From contig CAYFQM010000003.1 in assembly GCA_964345385.1 (NCBI GenBank), positions 1 to 58,342 on the forward strand: a DNA stretch of 58,342 nt, written 5' to 3'. The DNA is from CAG-1000 sp964345385. GTDB lineage: Bacteria; Bacillota_I; Bacilli_A; RF39; UBA660. The position numbers and the translations under genes were made by a program. Below are positions 32,759 to 40,623 of this stretch, one piece after another (position 1 is the stretch's first letter; the number at the start of each line of letters is the position of its first letter). The notes below the pieces were generated by a model, which saw nothing but the letters and a program-made list of their open reading frames with translations, was not told where the DNA came from and made no database searches.

Positions 32759-33670
32759 TTATACCCTTCCTTTCTTTAAAATTATATTTTGTAATATAGT
32801 AAAACCGTTCGATACTATCCAATACAAAGCAATAGCTGTTGGTAAACTAAATGATGTAAATACAATAAACACCATCATAAATTTTGTCATCATTTGTTGC
32901 TGTTTCTCTTGTTGACTATCTATACTTATTGATGTATTCATATTTTTAAAAGAAAAATATGTAGCTACAGCTATCAATACTATTAATATAGCATAATAAT
33001 AATTTCCCATTTTAAATCCTTCAATTGGTGTTGTTCCTAAATTAAATTTCCAAAACTGTTCTTCAAAAAAGGCAGGAATTCTATATATTGCTTCTAAAAA
33101 AGCAAAAAAGATAGGCATTTGTAAAAAAGCAACTAAACATCCAGAAAAAGGACTAATATTATGTTTTTTGTATATTAACATCATTTCTTGACTTTTCATT
33201 ATCATAGAATCTTTGTCTTCTTTTCCTTTATATTTTTTTTCTAAAGTATCTAAATCTTTTTGAGCTTTTTGTAAATTAGTAGACATATTTAATGATTTTT
33301 TAGATAAAGGAAACATAACAGCTCTTAAAATAAATCCTAAAATCATTATTGATAATCCATAATTTTTTACTAATAAACCTAATTTTATTATTAACCATGA
33401 TAATGGTTTAACAAAAAAACTCGTCCATAATCCTTCATATTTTCCAGAATTAATTTTGAAATTTTCACAATTAGGTAATTCTTCAATATTTATTAATAAT
33501 TTTTCTTCATTTTCTTCATATATTTTTTTTAATTTTTCACTTGTTGGCTTACACATTATATTAGATACATATGTTTTAGTAGAATTATCACTTTCTTTAA
33601 CTGTAAAACGTTTAGTACACCCAGTTACTAACATTATTAATATTATTAATACAATTATTTTTTTATTCAT
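32759..33670 (-). CDS. yidC: Membrane protein insertase YidC/SpoIIIJ
   Basis: 303 residues from the ATG that overlaps the rnpA stop. It has a lipoprotein signal with lipobox LVTGC, a short extracellular region, then the five-helix 60KD_IMP core with YGLSIMILGFILRAVMFPLS, KHNISPFSGCLVAFLQMPIFFAFLEAIYR and ALYWIVSNGFTILQ. It inserts membrane proteins alone or with SecYEG. A GTG three codons upstream is possible but less well placed to GAAGGTG. Confidence 0.96.
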   Translation of the reverse strand: MNKKIIVLIILIMLVTGCTKRFTVKESDNSTKTYVSNIMCKPTSEKLKKIYEENEEKLLINIEELPNCENFKINSGKYEGLWTSFFVKPLSWLIIKLGLLVKNYGLSIMILGFILRAVMFPLSKKSLNMSTNLQKAQKDLDTLEKKYKGKEDKDSMIMKSQEMMLIYKKHNISPFSGCLVAFLQMPIFFAFLEAIYRIPAFFEEQFWKFNLGTTPIEGFKMGNYYYAILIVLIAVATYFSFKNMNTSISIDSQQEKQQQMMTKFMMVFIVFTSFSLPTAIALYWIVSNGFTILQNIILKKGRV

Positions 33671-33989
33671 TTTCTTCACCTTCTAATATTTTTTTTATTT
33701 CACTACTTATTTCATTATATGATTTTTCTTTAATGCCACTTCTTAGTATTATAACATAATCTGTAGAGTTATTAAATTTATTTTTCATCAAAATATCTTT
33801 TACTCTTCTTTTGTATAAATTTCTGACATTTGCTTTTCCAATTTTTTTATTAACACTTACACAATATCTGTTATAATTTAAATTGTTTTTTGTATAATAT
33901 ATTATAAATATTTCATTTATACTTTTTTTATTATTATTTATTATTTTTTTTATTTCTTCATTTTTTTTAATAATAAATTTTTTATTCAT
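33663..33989 (-). CDS. rnpA: Ribonuclease P protein component
   Basis: 108 residues from the ATG at 33987-33989 with GGAGAT upstream. The FIIKKNEEIKKIINNNKK start and the signature NLYKRRVKDILM (the RNR motif, here VRNLYKRR) are visible. It assists the RNA subunit in maturing tRNA 5' ends. rpmH (L34), which normally lies between rnpA and dnaA, is absent from this region. Confidence 0.93.
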   Translation of the reverse strand: MNKKFIIKKNEEIKKIINNNKKSINEIFIIYYTKNNLNYNRYCVSVNKKIGKANVRNLYKRRVKDILMKNKFNNSTDYVIILRSGIKEKSYNEISSEIKKILEGEENE

Positions 33990-34008
33990 AATATCTCCGT
34001 TCTTTAAA

Positions 34009-34017
34009 ATTATAACA
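34009..34017 (-). promoter_or_regulatory. Extended -10 promoter of rnpA-yidC-jag
   Basis: TGTTATAAT on the minus strand, about 20 bases ahead of rnpA, at the edge of oriC. Confidence 0.6.
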
Positions 34018-34040
34018 CGAATCACTTAAAATATAAATTA

Positions 34041-34178
34041 TTATTAACATTTTATAAACAACAAATTACGTGTTAATAATAAAAATGTTAATATGTTTAT
34101 AACTTGTTTTATTTATTTTATTTGTTTCAAAAAAATGTTTACAATTTGTTAATATGTTGTTATTATAAATGTTAATAA
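34041..34178. other. oriC: Replication origin (oriC) with seven variant DnaA boxes
   Basis: The extremely AT-rich gap between divergent rnpA and dnaA holds nine-mers close to the DnaA box, all with A at the sixth position. TTATTAACA at 34041-34049 (plus), 34071-34079 and 34170-34178 (minus). TTATAAACA at 34052-34060 (plus) and 34094-34102 (minus). ATATTAACA at 34086-34094 and 34147-34155 (minus). No classical TTATCCACA occurs. A pure A/T stretch near 34105-34135 and 34180-34215 could be the unwinding element. No rpmH or other ORF is present. Confidence 0.8.
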
Positions 34179-34264
34179 TTTTTTTACCTTTATTTAATAA
34201 CAAAAATATTTTATAATTTTAGTATAAATGGTGAAAAATATTTTAACAAAAGGATGTGAATATA

Positions 34265-35668
34265 ATGGATGTAAATTGTATTTGGAATGATTTTTTAAAT
34301 ATTATTAAAAATCAAATTTCTCCTATTTCATTAAACCTTTGGTTTAAATATAGTAAACTATATAAATTAGAAAATAATCAAGCTACTATTTTAATTACAT
34401 CAGATAATATTAACAAAGAAAGATTTGTACAAAGTTTAATTAAAAATTATTCTACTATTATTAAAGAAATTTTAGATTCTTTAACTGAATCTGATAATGA
34501 ATTAATTTTTATTACTGAAGAACCTATAGATGAAAAAAATAATACTATTGAATTTGAAGAAAATAAAAATAATATTACAAATGAAGAAACTTTAGATAAT
34601 TTTGATAATTATAAATATTATAATTATTTTAATCCTAAATATACTTTTGATACTTTTGTTGTTGGTGATTCAAATAAATTAGCATATAATTCCGCTCTTA
34701 CTGTTGCAAAAAAACCAGGAAAATTATACAATCCGTTTTTTATATATGGTAAAAGTGGTTTAGGGAAAACCCATTTAATGCATGCTATAGGAAATTATAT
34801 TACTAATAATAGCAATTTAAAAGTGTTATATATAACATCAGAACAATTTTTAAATGATTATGTTTCAATGAACAAAGACAAAAAGAAAAATAATGCTTCT
34901 TATTATGAAGCTTTTAGAAAAAAATATAGAAATGTTGATGTTTTAATGATAGATGATATACAATTTTTAAAATCTGCACCTGGAACTCAAATCGAATTTA
35001 CTAATACTTTTAATTCTTTATATGATAATGATAAGCAAATAATTATTAGCTCTGATACATCTGTAAAAGATTTAGAATATTTAGAAGATAGACTTAAAAC
35101 AAGATTTTTAGGAGGGCTTACTGAATGTATATATCCCCCTGATTATCACTTAAAAAAAGAAATAATAACTAATAAAATTAAATTATATAATTATCCAATT
35201 GAAATAAATGATGAAATTATTGATTATATGGCTAACAATTGTGGAAATGATGTTAGAAATTTAGAAGGTGCTCTTACAAGATTAATAGCTTATTCTGCTA
35301 CTTTTAGCAAAAAAGATTTAACTTTAAAAGAAGCAAAAGATGCTTTAATAGAATATACTAGTAATCCTTCACAATATAGAGAACTCTCAAATGTAAAAAA
35401 AATAATAAGTGAAGTTGCTAAATATTATAATTTAGATGAAGATTTAATTATTGGAAAACTTAGAAAGAAAAATATTGTTTTAGCTAGATCTGTTGCCATG
35501 TACTTATCTAGAATTCATACTTTTGAAACAGTAGAAAGAATAGGTGCTCTTTTTGGAGGTAAAAATCATTCAACAGTAATACATGGAGCCAATAAAATTA
35601 TGGAAGAAATTAAAACTAATAAAAAATTAGAAAATGATATAAAAATATTAACAGAAAGAATTTTTTAA
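34265..35668 (+). CDS. dnaA: Chromosomal replication initiator DnaA
   Basis: 467 residues from the ATG at 34265 (AAAGGAT ten bases upstream; the GTG at 34256 is too close to it). Domain I at about 1-80, acidic linker, AAA+ domain with Walker A GKSGLGKTHLM and Walker B MIDDIQFL, then domain IV. The DNA-recognition signature is GGKNHSTVIHG, where nearly all bacteria have GGRDHTTVxHA: Arg to Lys, Asp to Asn and Thr to Ser. This goes with the variant boxes on both sides of the gene. Confidence 0.98.
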   Translation: MDVNCIWNDFLNIIKNQISPISLNLWFKYSKLYKLENNQATILITSDNINKERFVQSLIKNYSTIIKEILDSLTESDNELIFITEEPIDEKNNTIEFEENKNNITNEETLDNFDNYKYYNYFNPKYTFDTFVVGDSNKLAYNSALTVAKKPGKLYNPFFIYGKSGLGKTHLMHAIGNYITNNSNLKVLYITSEQFLNDYVSMNKDKKKNNASYYEAFRKKYRNVDVLMIDDIQFLKSAPGTQIEFTNTFNSLYDNDKQIIISSDTSVKDLEYLEDRLKTRFLGGLTECIYPPDYHLKKEIITNKIKLYNYPIEINDEIIDYMANNCGNDVRNLEGALTRLIAYSATFSKKDLTLKEAKDALIEYTSNPSQYRELSNVKKIISEVAKYYNLDEDLIIGKLRKKNIVLARSVAMYLSRIHTFETVERIGALFGGKNHSTVIHGANKIMEEIKTNKKLENDIKILTERIF

Positions 35669-35682
35669 CATATTTAACAAAA

Positions 35683-35744
35683 TTATAAACATTTAAATAA
35701 TACAATTTTTATTTAAAAATAATATAATATTTAACTTATTAACA
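35683..35744 (+). other. DnaA boxes between dnaA and dnaN
   Basis: TTATAAACA (35683-35691) and TTATTAACA (35736-35744), the same variant as upstream of dnaA. This gives a bipartite origin as in Bacillus. The rest of the 134-base gap is A/T only and lacks an ORF. Confidence 0.65.
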
Positions 35745-35802
35745 TAAAAACAATGTATAATAATAATATTAATTAATATAAAATATAAAAAAAGGAGGAA
35801 TT

Positions 35803-36927
35803 ATGAAATTAATAATTGATAAAAATATTTTAGTTAATAATTTAGAAAATGTAAGCAAAGCTTTATCTACCAGAAATATTATTCCAGTATTAAATGGTAT
35901 AAAGTTTGAAGTAAAAAAGAAAGGAATTTATTTAACAGCAAGTGACAATGATATATCAATAGAAATATTAATTGATAAAAAAGAAATAAAAAAAATAGAA
36001 GAAGAAGGCTGTGTAATTATATCAGGTGGAATCAAATTACTTGAATTATTTAAAAAATTACCTAATTGTGATATATTAATTGAAAGTTATGAAGAAAATA
36101 TGATTAATTTTAAAACGAGTTTTTTTGAATATAAATCAAATTGTTTTCCTATAGAAGATTTTCCAAATATTTCTTTTAAAGAATCAGAAAATAAAATATC
36201 AATTGATGCACAAAAATTAAAAGAAATGATAACCAAAACATCTTTTGCTTGTTCTTTACAAGAAAGTAGGCCATTATTAACAGGAATTAATATAAAATTA
36301 ACAGGAAATATATTTGAATGTGTAGCTACTGATTCTTATAGATTATCAAAAATTCAATCTGTTGTTAATAATAAAGAAAATGATAATTTTAATATTGTAA
36401 TACCTGCAAGAAATATAAATGAATTTAATAAAATAATTAATGATGATGGAAATATAATAATGAATATATTTGAAAATAAAATATTATTTGTTTTTGGAAA
36501 TATAAAATTTCAATCTTCTTTAATTAGTGGAGGATCTTATCCAAATACTGATAACTCTATTCCAAAAAAATTTTCAAATAAATATAAAATTAATTATAAA
36601 CAATTTTTAGATATAATAGATAGGGCATCATTAGTGACTCAATCAAAAGATAAAAATATTATAGATATGGAAATAGAAAATGATAAATTAATTATTAAAG
36701 CATCAAGTATAGATATAGGAAAAATAGAAGAAAAAATAGAAATAATTAATGAAACAAAAACAAATATAAAAATTTCATATAGTTCAAAATTTATGATAGA
36801 TGCTTTAAAAGTACTAGATGATGAATATATATATATAATGATTAATGGTGAAATAAGTCCTATAATATTAAAAGAAGAAAAAAATGATGAATTAATTCAA
36901 TTAATTTCTCCAATGAAGACTTTTTAA
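35803..36927 (+). CDS. dnaN: DNA polymerase III beta subunit (sliding clamp)
   Basis: 374 residues in three repeats of the clamp fold. It starts MKLIIDKNILVNNLENVSKALSTRN, with middle LLTGINIKLTGNIFECVATDSYRLS and end ISPMKTF. The dimeric ring tethers polymerase III and binds partners through their clamp-binding motifs. AAAGGAGGAAT precedes the ATG. It follows dnaA as usual. Confidence 0.97.
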   Translation: MKLIIDKNILVNNLENVSKALSTRNIIPVLNGIKFEVKKKGIYLTASDNDISIEILIDKKEIKKIEEEGCVIISGGIKLLELFKKLPNCDILIESYEENMINFKTSFFEYKSNCFPIEDFPNISFKESENKISIDAQKLKEMITKTSFACSLQESRPLLTGINIKLTGNIFECVATDSYRLSKIQSVVNNKENDNFNIVIPARNINEFNKIINDDGNIIMNIFENKILFVFGNIKFQSSLISGGSYPNTDNSIPKKFSNKYKINYKQFLDIIDRASLVTQSKDKNIIDMEIENDKLIIKASSIDIGKIEEKIEIINETKTNIKISYSSKFMIDALKVLDDEYIYIMINGEISPIILKEEKNDELIQLISPMKTF

Positions 36928-36947
36928 TATATTTTTTTATAAAAAAA

Positions 36948-36989
36948 ATACACTTCGTGCACGTTTTGATACATTTCGTGCACTTTTTA
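36948..36989 (+). terminator. Terminator of dnaN built from a 21-bp tandem repeat
   Basis: Two 21-base direct repeats (36948-36968, 36969-36989; 18 of 21 identical) each carry TTCGTGCAC. GTGCACG of the first pairs with CGTGCAC of the second around a 13-base loop, followed by TTTTTATTT. It therefore works as a rho-independent terminator and is also a direct-repeat site. Confidence 0.65.
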
Positions 36990-37046
36990 TTTATTTAATT
37001 TTAAATAAATGATAGTCTAGTAAACAAATTTTGAAAGGAGGAAAAT

Positions 37047-37511
37047 ATGAAATATGAAATTAATATGAATACAGAATCTATTATTCCAATAAATGGTGAA
37101 AAAACAAAAATATATGAAAATGGCTTAGAAAAAATAGTAAATATTAATTCATTAAAAATAATAGAAAGAAGCTGTGAATTTTTTGGAAGTTCTTTAGATG
37201 GAAGAAAAATTGGTACTAAATCATTATTAGGAATAACACATAAAGCACCAATTATAATTGAAGAAACAAGAAAAATAATATTTTTTCCAACAACATCTCC
37301 AAATAGAGAAGATTGTATATGGATAAATTTAGATCAAATACAACAATATTGTGAAAATCCATTAAATACTTCTTCTATAATATTTAAAAAAGGAAATATT
37401 TTAGATTTGGATATGTCAATAGGTTCATTAACTAATCAAATATTAAGAGCATCAAGATTAAAATGTATTTTAGAAGAAAGAATTAATAATAAAAAAGATA
37501 TATTTATATAA
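37047..37511 (+). CDS. comK: ComK-family competence regulator
   Basis: 154 residues. The core IIERSCEFFGSSLDGRKIGT (residues 38-57), LLGITHKAPIIIEETRKIIFFPT and CIWINL align closely with Bacillus ComK (IVDRSCRFFGSSYAGRKAGT, ITHKPPIM, LFPT). ComK is the transcription factor that switches on DNA-uptake genes by binding paired AT-boxes. This copy is shorter than the 192 residues of B. subtilis ComK, lacking much of the C-terminal region needed for MecA/Clp control. AAAGGAGG precedes the ATG. It sits where yaaA usually lies, between dnaN and recF, and has its own terminator. Whether it governs competence here is inference. Confidence 0.85.
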   Translation: MKYEINMNTESIIPINGEKTKIYENGLEKIVNINSLKIIERSCEFFGSSLDGRKIGTKSLLGITHKAPIIIEETRKIIFFPTTSPNREDCIWINLDQIQQYCENPLNTSSIIFKKGNILDLDMSIGSLTNQILRASRLKCILEERINNKKDIFI

Positions 37512-37523
37512 ATATCTTTTTTT
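37491..37523 (+). terminator. Terminator after comK
   Basis: AAAAAAGATAT / ATATCTTTTTT around a short A/T loop that contains the stop codon, followed by T residues. Confidence 0.7.
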
Positions 37524-37602
37524 AAATGGTTTTTTATGTTATACTTATAATGTTGTAGGAGTATACCTAAAATTTTAAAAAAAGTTAAATTAGGGGGTGT
37601 AA

Positions 37603-37617
37603 ATGACTTCAAAATGA
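37603..37617 (+). other. Five-codon leader ORF overlapping the recF start
   Basis: AGGGGGTG is followed at the right distance by ATG ACT TCA AAA TGA, whose last bases overlap the recF ATG (37614). RecF itself has no ribosome binding site close by, so translation may be coupled through this mini-ORF. Confidence 0.4.
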
Positions 37618-38700
37618 ATATTAGGAAAATAGAATTATATAATTTTAGATGTTATAAATATTTAAAAATTGATAAATTTTCTAATTTAAATATAATTATA
37701 GGATCAAATGGTATTGGAAAGACTTCAATATTAGAATCTATATATTTAGGAAGTTTAACAAAAACGTTTAAATCAAATGATGATTTAAGTGTTATAAAAA
37801 GTGGAGAAGATTTTACTAAAATAAAAATAAAAGTATTTAATGATTTTATTAATAATAATTTGGAATTTATAATGACTTCTAAAGGAAAAAATACAAAAAT
37901 TAATGATTTTGTACAAAAAAAATTAAGTAATTATATATGTTATTATAACGTGATGCTATTTTCTCCAGATGAAGTAAAGATTATAAAATCTGCTCCTAGT
38001 ATTAGAAGAAATTATTTTAACGTAGAAATATCTCAAATAGATAAAGAATATATTAAGTTATTAAATAATTATAATAAAGTTGTAAAAAATAAAAACGAAT
38101 TTTTAAAAAAAATAATGTTAAATAATAATTTAGATTATAACTATTTAGATATTAGATGAAAAATTGGTAGAAATAGGATTAAAAATTTATAATTGTAGAA
38201 AAAAATATATAAATAATATTAATATGTTAATTACAAAAAAATTTAATAATTTTAGAAAAAAAGATACTTTAATTATTGATTATGTTTCAGATTTTAATTT
38301 AAATAATAAAGAAAAAATATTAAAACTAATAAGAAAAAATAGAAATAAAGAAATTAACATAGGAATGAGTAATATAGGAATACACAGAGATGATTTTGTT
38401 TTTATTCATAATAATATGAATGCTAAAGATTTTAGTTCACAAGGAACTTTAAAATTAATAATATTATCAATGAAATTATCAGAAGTAGAAATTTTTAATA
38501 AAATATATAATAAAAAGCCAATTCTTTTATTAGATGATTTGTTTAGTGAATTAGACAAAGAAAATAAAAATAAAATATTTAAATTATTAAATAAGGAATC
38601 TCAAATATTTATTACTTCAACAGATATAAATAATATAGATAAAAAAATAATAAATAAAGCAAAAATTTTTGATTTAAGTGAAAGGAAAAAATATGAATAA
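37614..38700 (+). pseudogene. recF: recF, interrupted by a single frameshift
   Basis: RecF loads RecA at gaps and is an SMC-like ATPase. The first frame (181 codons) has NIRKIELYNFRCYKY and Walker A GSNGIGKTSILESIYL and stops at TGA 38157-38159. From GAT at 38155, one base out of frame, the protein continues DEKLVEIGLKIYNCRKKY, with the FSSQGTLKLIILSMKLSE signature and Walker B LLLDDLFSELD, to a stop at 38698. Together about 360 residues, the usual RecF length. The shift (one extra or two missing bases near 38154) is not in a long homopolymer. It is either a real disabling mutation or an assembly error. Confidence 0.85.
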
Positions 38701-40612
38701 CGAATATAAAGAAAGTGATATACAAGTACTAGAAGGATTAGAAGCAATAAGAAAAAGACCTGGAATGTATATAGGTACAACTGATTTAAAAGGTTTACAT
38801 CATTTAGTGTGGGAAATAGTAGATAATTCAATAGATGAAGCATTAGCGGGTTATTGTAATAATATAGAAATAGTTATAAACAAAGATAATTCTATAACAG
38901 TTAAAGATAATGGAAGAGGAATACCTGTGGGAAAACATCCAAAAACTGGAATATCAACAGTAGAAACTGTATATACAATTTTACATGCTGGGGGAAAGTT
39001 TGGTGGTGGTGGATATAAAGTATCAGGTGGTCTTCATGGAGTAGGAGCAGCTGTCGTAAATGCTTTATCAAAATGGTTGATTGTAACTGTATATAAATCT
39101 GGAAAAATATATCAAGCAAAATTTGAAAATGGCGGAAAAATAATTCAAAATTTGCAAGAAATAGGAGAGTGTGAATTAAATAGAACAGGAACAATTGTTT
39201 CTTTTAAACCAGATTCGGATATATTTGATAGTGATGTTTATGATTATAATATTTTAAAAATTCGTACTAGAGAATTAGCTTTTCTTAATAAAGGATTAAA
39301 AATTACTTTGAGAGATGATCGTGATGATGAAGATACTCAAGGTGAAGTATTTATGTATGAAGGTGGAATAAGTGAATATGTAAATTTTATTAATAAAGAA
39401 AAAAAAGTTTTAAATAATGAAGTCATACACTTATCTGGTGAAAGAAAAGATGTTATTTTTGAAGTAGCTTTTCAATATAATACAGGATATAATGAGAGTA
39501 TTTATTCTTTTGTAAATAATATTAATACTCATGATGGAGGTACCCATGAAGATGGAGTAAGAAGGGCTTTAGTTAGAGTTATAAATAATTATTCAAGAAA
39601 AACAAATTTATTAAAAGAAAAAGATGAAAATTTAAGAGAAGATGATGTAAAAGAAGGATTAACAATGATTATTTCTTGTAAACATCCAAATCCACAATTT
39701 GAAGGACAAACAAAAGGAAGATTAGGAAATTCTGAAGTTAGAGTAATAGCAGATAATATTTTTGCCGAAGGATTAGAACAATATTTGTTAGAAAATCCTG
39801 ATGAAGCAAAAATAATAATAAATAAAGCAATTTTAGCAAGAAATGCAAGAATGGCAGCAAAGAAAGCAAGAGAAGCAACAAGAAACAGTGATCTAGCTAT
39901 GACCAATTTTTTTGGTAAGTTAACAGATTGTAAAAGTAAAGATCCATCTATCTCTGAATTATTTATAGTTGAGGGAGATAGTGCGGGCGGATCAGCAAAA
40001 AAAGGAAGAAACTCATTTACACAAGCAATACTTCCTCTAAGAGGAAAAATTTTAAATGTTGAAAAAGCAAGAGAAGACAAAGCTTTAGGAAATGAAGAAA
40101 TAAAAACAATAATAACCGCTTTAGGAACAGGAATAAGAGAATATTTTGATTTATCTAAATTAAGATATGACAAAATAATAATTATGACTGATGCAGATGT
40201 AGATGGATCACATATTAGAGTATTATTATTAACATTGTTTTATAGATTTTTTAGACCAATAGTAGAAGCAGGCCATATATATGCTGCACAACCTCCATTA
40301 TTTAGAATAATGCATGGGAAAATGAGAAAATATGTTTTAAATGAAAAAGAATTGGAAACATATATGAAATCTTTACCAGAAAATATTAGAGAAAAGGCAG
40401 AAATAGCTAGAATGAAAGGTCTTGGAGAAATGGATGCTGAAGAATTAAATGAAACAACAATGGATATTAATAAAAGAACATTAAGAAAAATTACTGTTCA
40501 AGATTGTATTGATGCAGATTTAACATTTCAAAAATTAATGGGCGATGAAGTAGAGCCAAGACGTAATTTTATTGAAGAAAACGCTGGATATGTACAAAAT
40601 CTTGATATATAA
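38693..40612 (+). CDS. gyrB: DNA gyrase subunit B
   Basis: 639 residues from the ATG overlapping the recF stop (AAAGGAAAAAAT upstream). ATPase domain: EIVDNSIDEALAGY, DNGRGIPVGKHP, GGGYKVSGGLHGVGAAVVNAL. TOPRIM: EGDSAGGSAKKGR and DADVDGSHI. The tail after MKGLGEMDAEEL ends in PRRNFIEENA. It drives ATP-dependent negative supercoiling with GyrA. A ParE reading is unlikely given the neighbour gyrA and origin location. Confidence 0.97.
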   Translation: MNNEYKESDIQVLEGLEAIRKRPGMYIGTTDLKGLHHLVWEIVDNSIDEALAGYCNNIEIVINKDNSITVKDNGRGIPVGKHPKTGISTVETVYTILHAGGKFGGGGYKVSGGLHGVGAAVVNALSKWLIVTVYKSGKIYQAKFENGGKIIQNLQEIGECELNRTGTIVSFKPDSDIFDSDVYDYNILKIRTRELAFLNKGLKITLRDDRDDEDTQGEVFMYEGGISEYVNFINKEKKVLNNEVIHLSGERKDVIFEVAFQYNTGYNESIYSFVNNINTHDGGTHEDGVRRALVRVINNYSRKTNLLKEKDENLREDDVKEGLTMIISCKHPNPQFEGQTKGRLGNSEVRVIADNIFAEGLEQYLLENPDEAKIIINKAILARNARMAAKKAREATRNSDLAMTNFFGKLTDCKSKDPSISELFIVEGDSAGGSAKKGRNSFTQAILPLRGKILNVEKAREDKALGNEEIKTIITALGTGIREYFDLSKLRYDKIIIMTDADVDGSHIRVLLLTLFYRFFRPIVEAGHIYAAQPPLFRIMHGKMRKYVLNEKELETYMKSLPENIREKAEIARMKGLGEMDAEELNETTMDINKRTLRKITVQDCIDADLTFQKLMGDEVEPRRNFIEENAGYVQNLDI

Positions 40613-40623
40613 GGAGGTTTATA

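Noticed and set aside
38140..38170. TGA inside recF as evidence for TGA = Trp code (Mycoplasma-like).
   Set aside because: Reading through the TGA gives no RecF-like sequence, whereas a one-base shift restores it at once; trmN6 and rsmI end in TGA at conserved lengths and Trp is TGG throughout.
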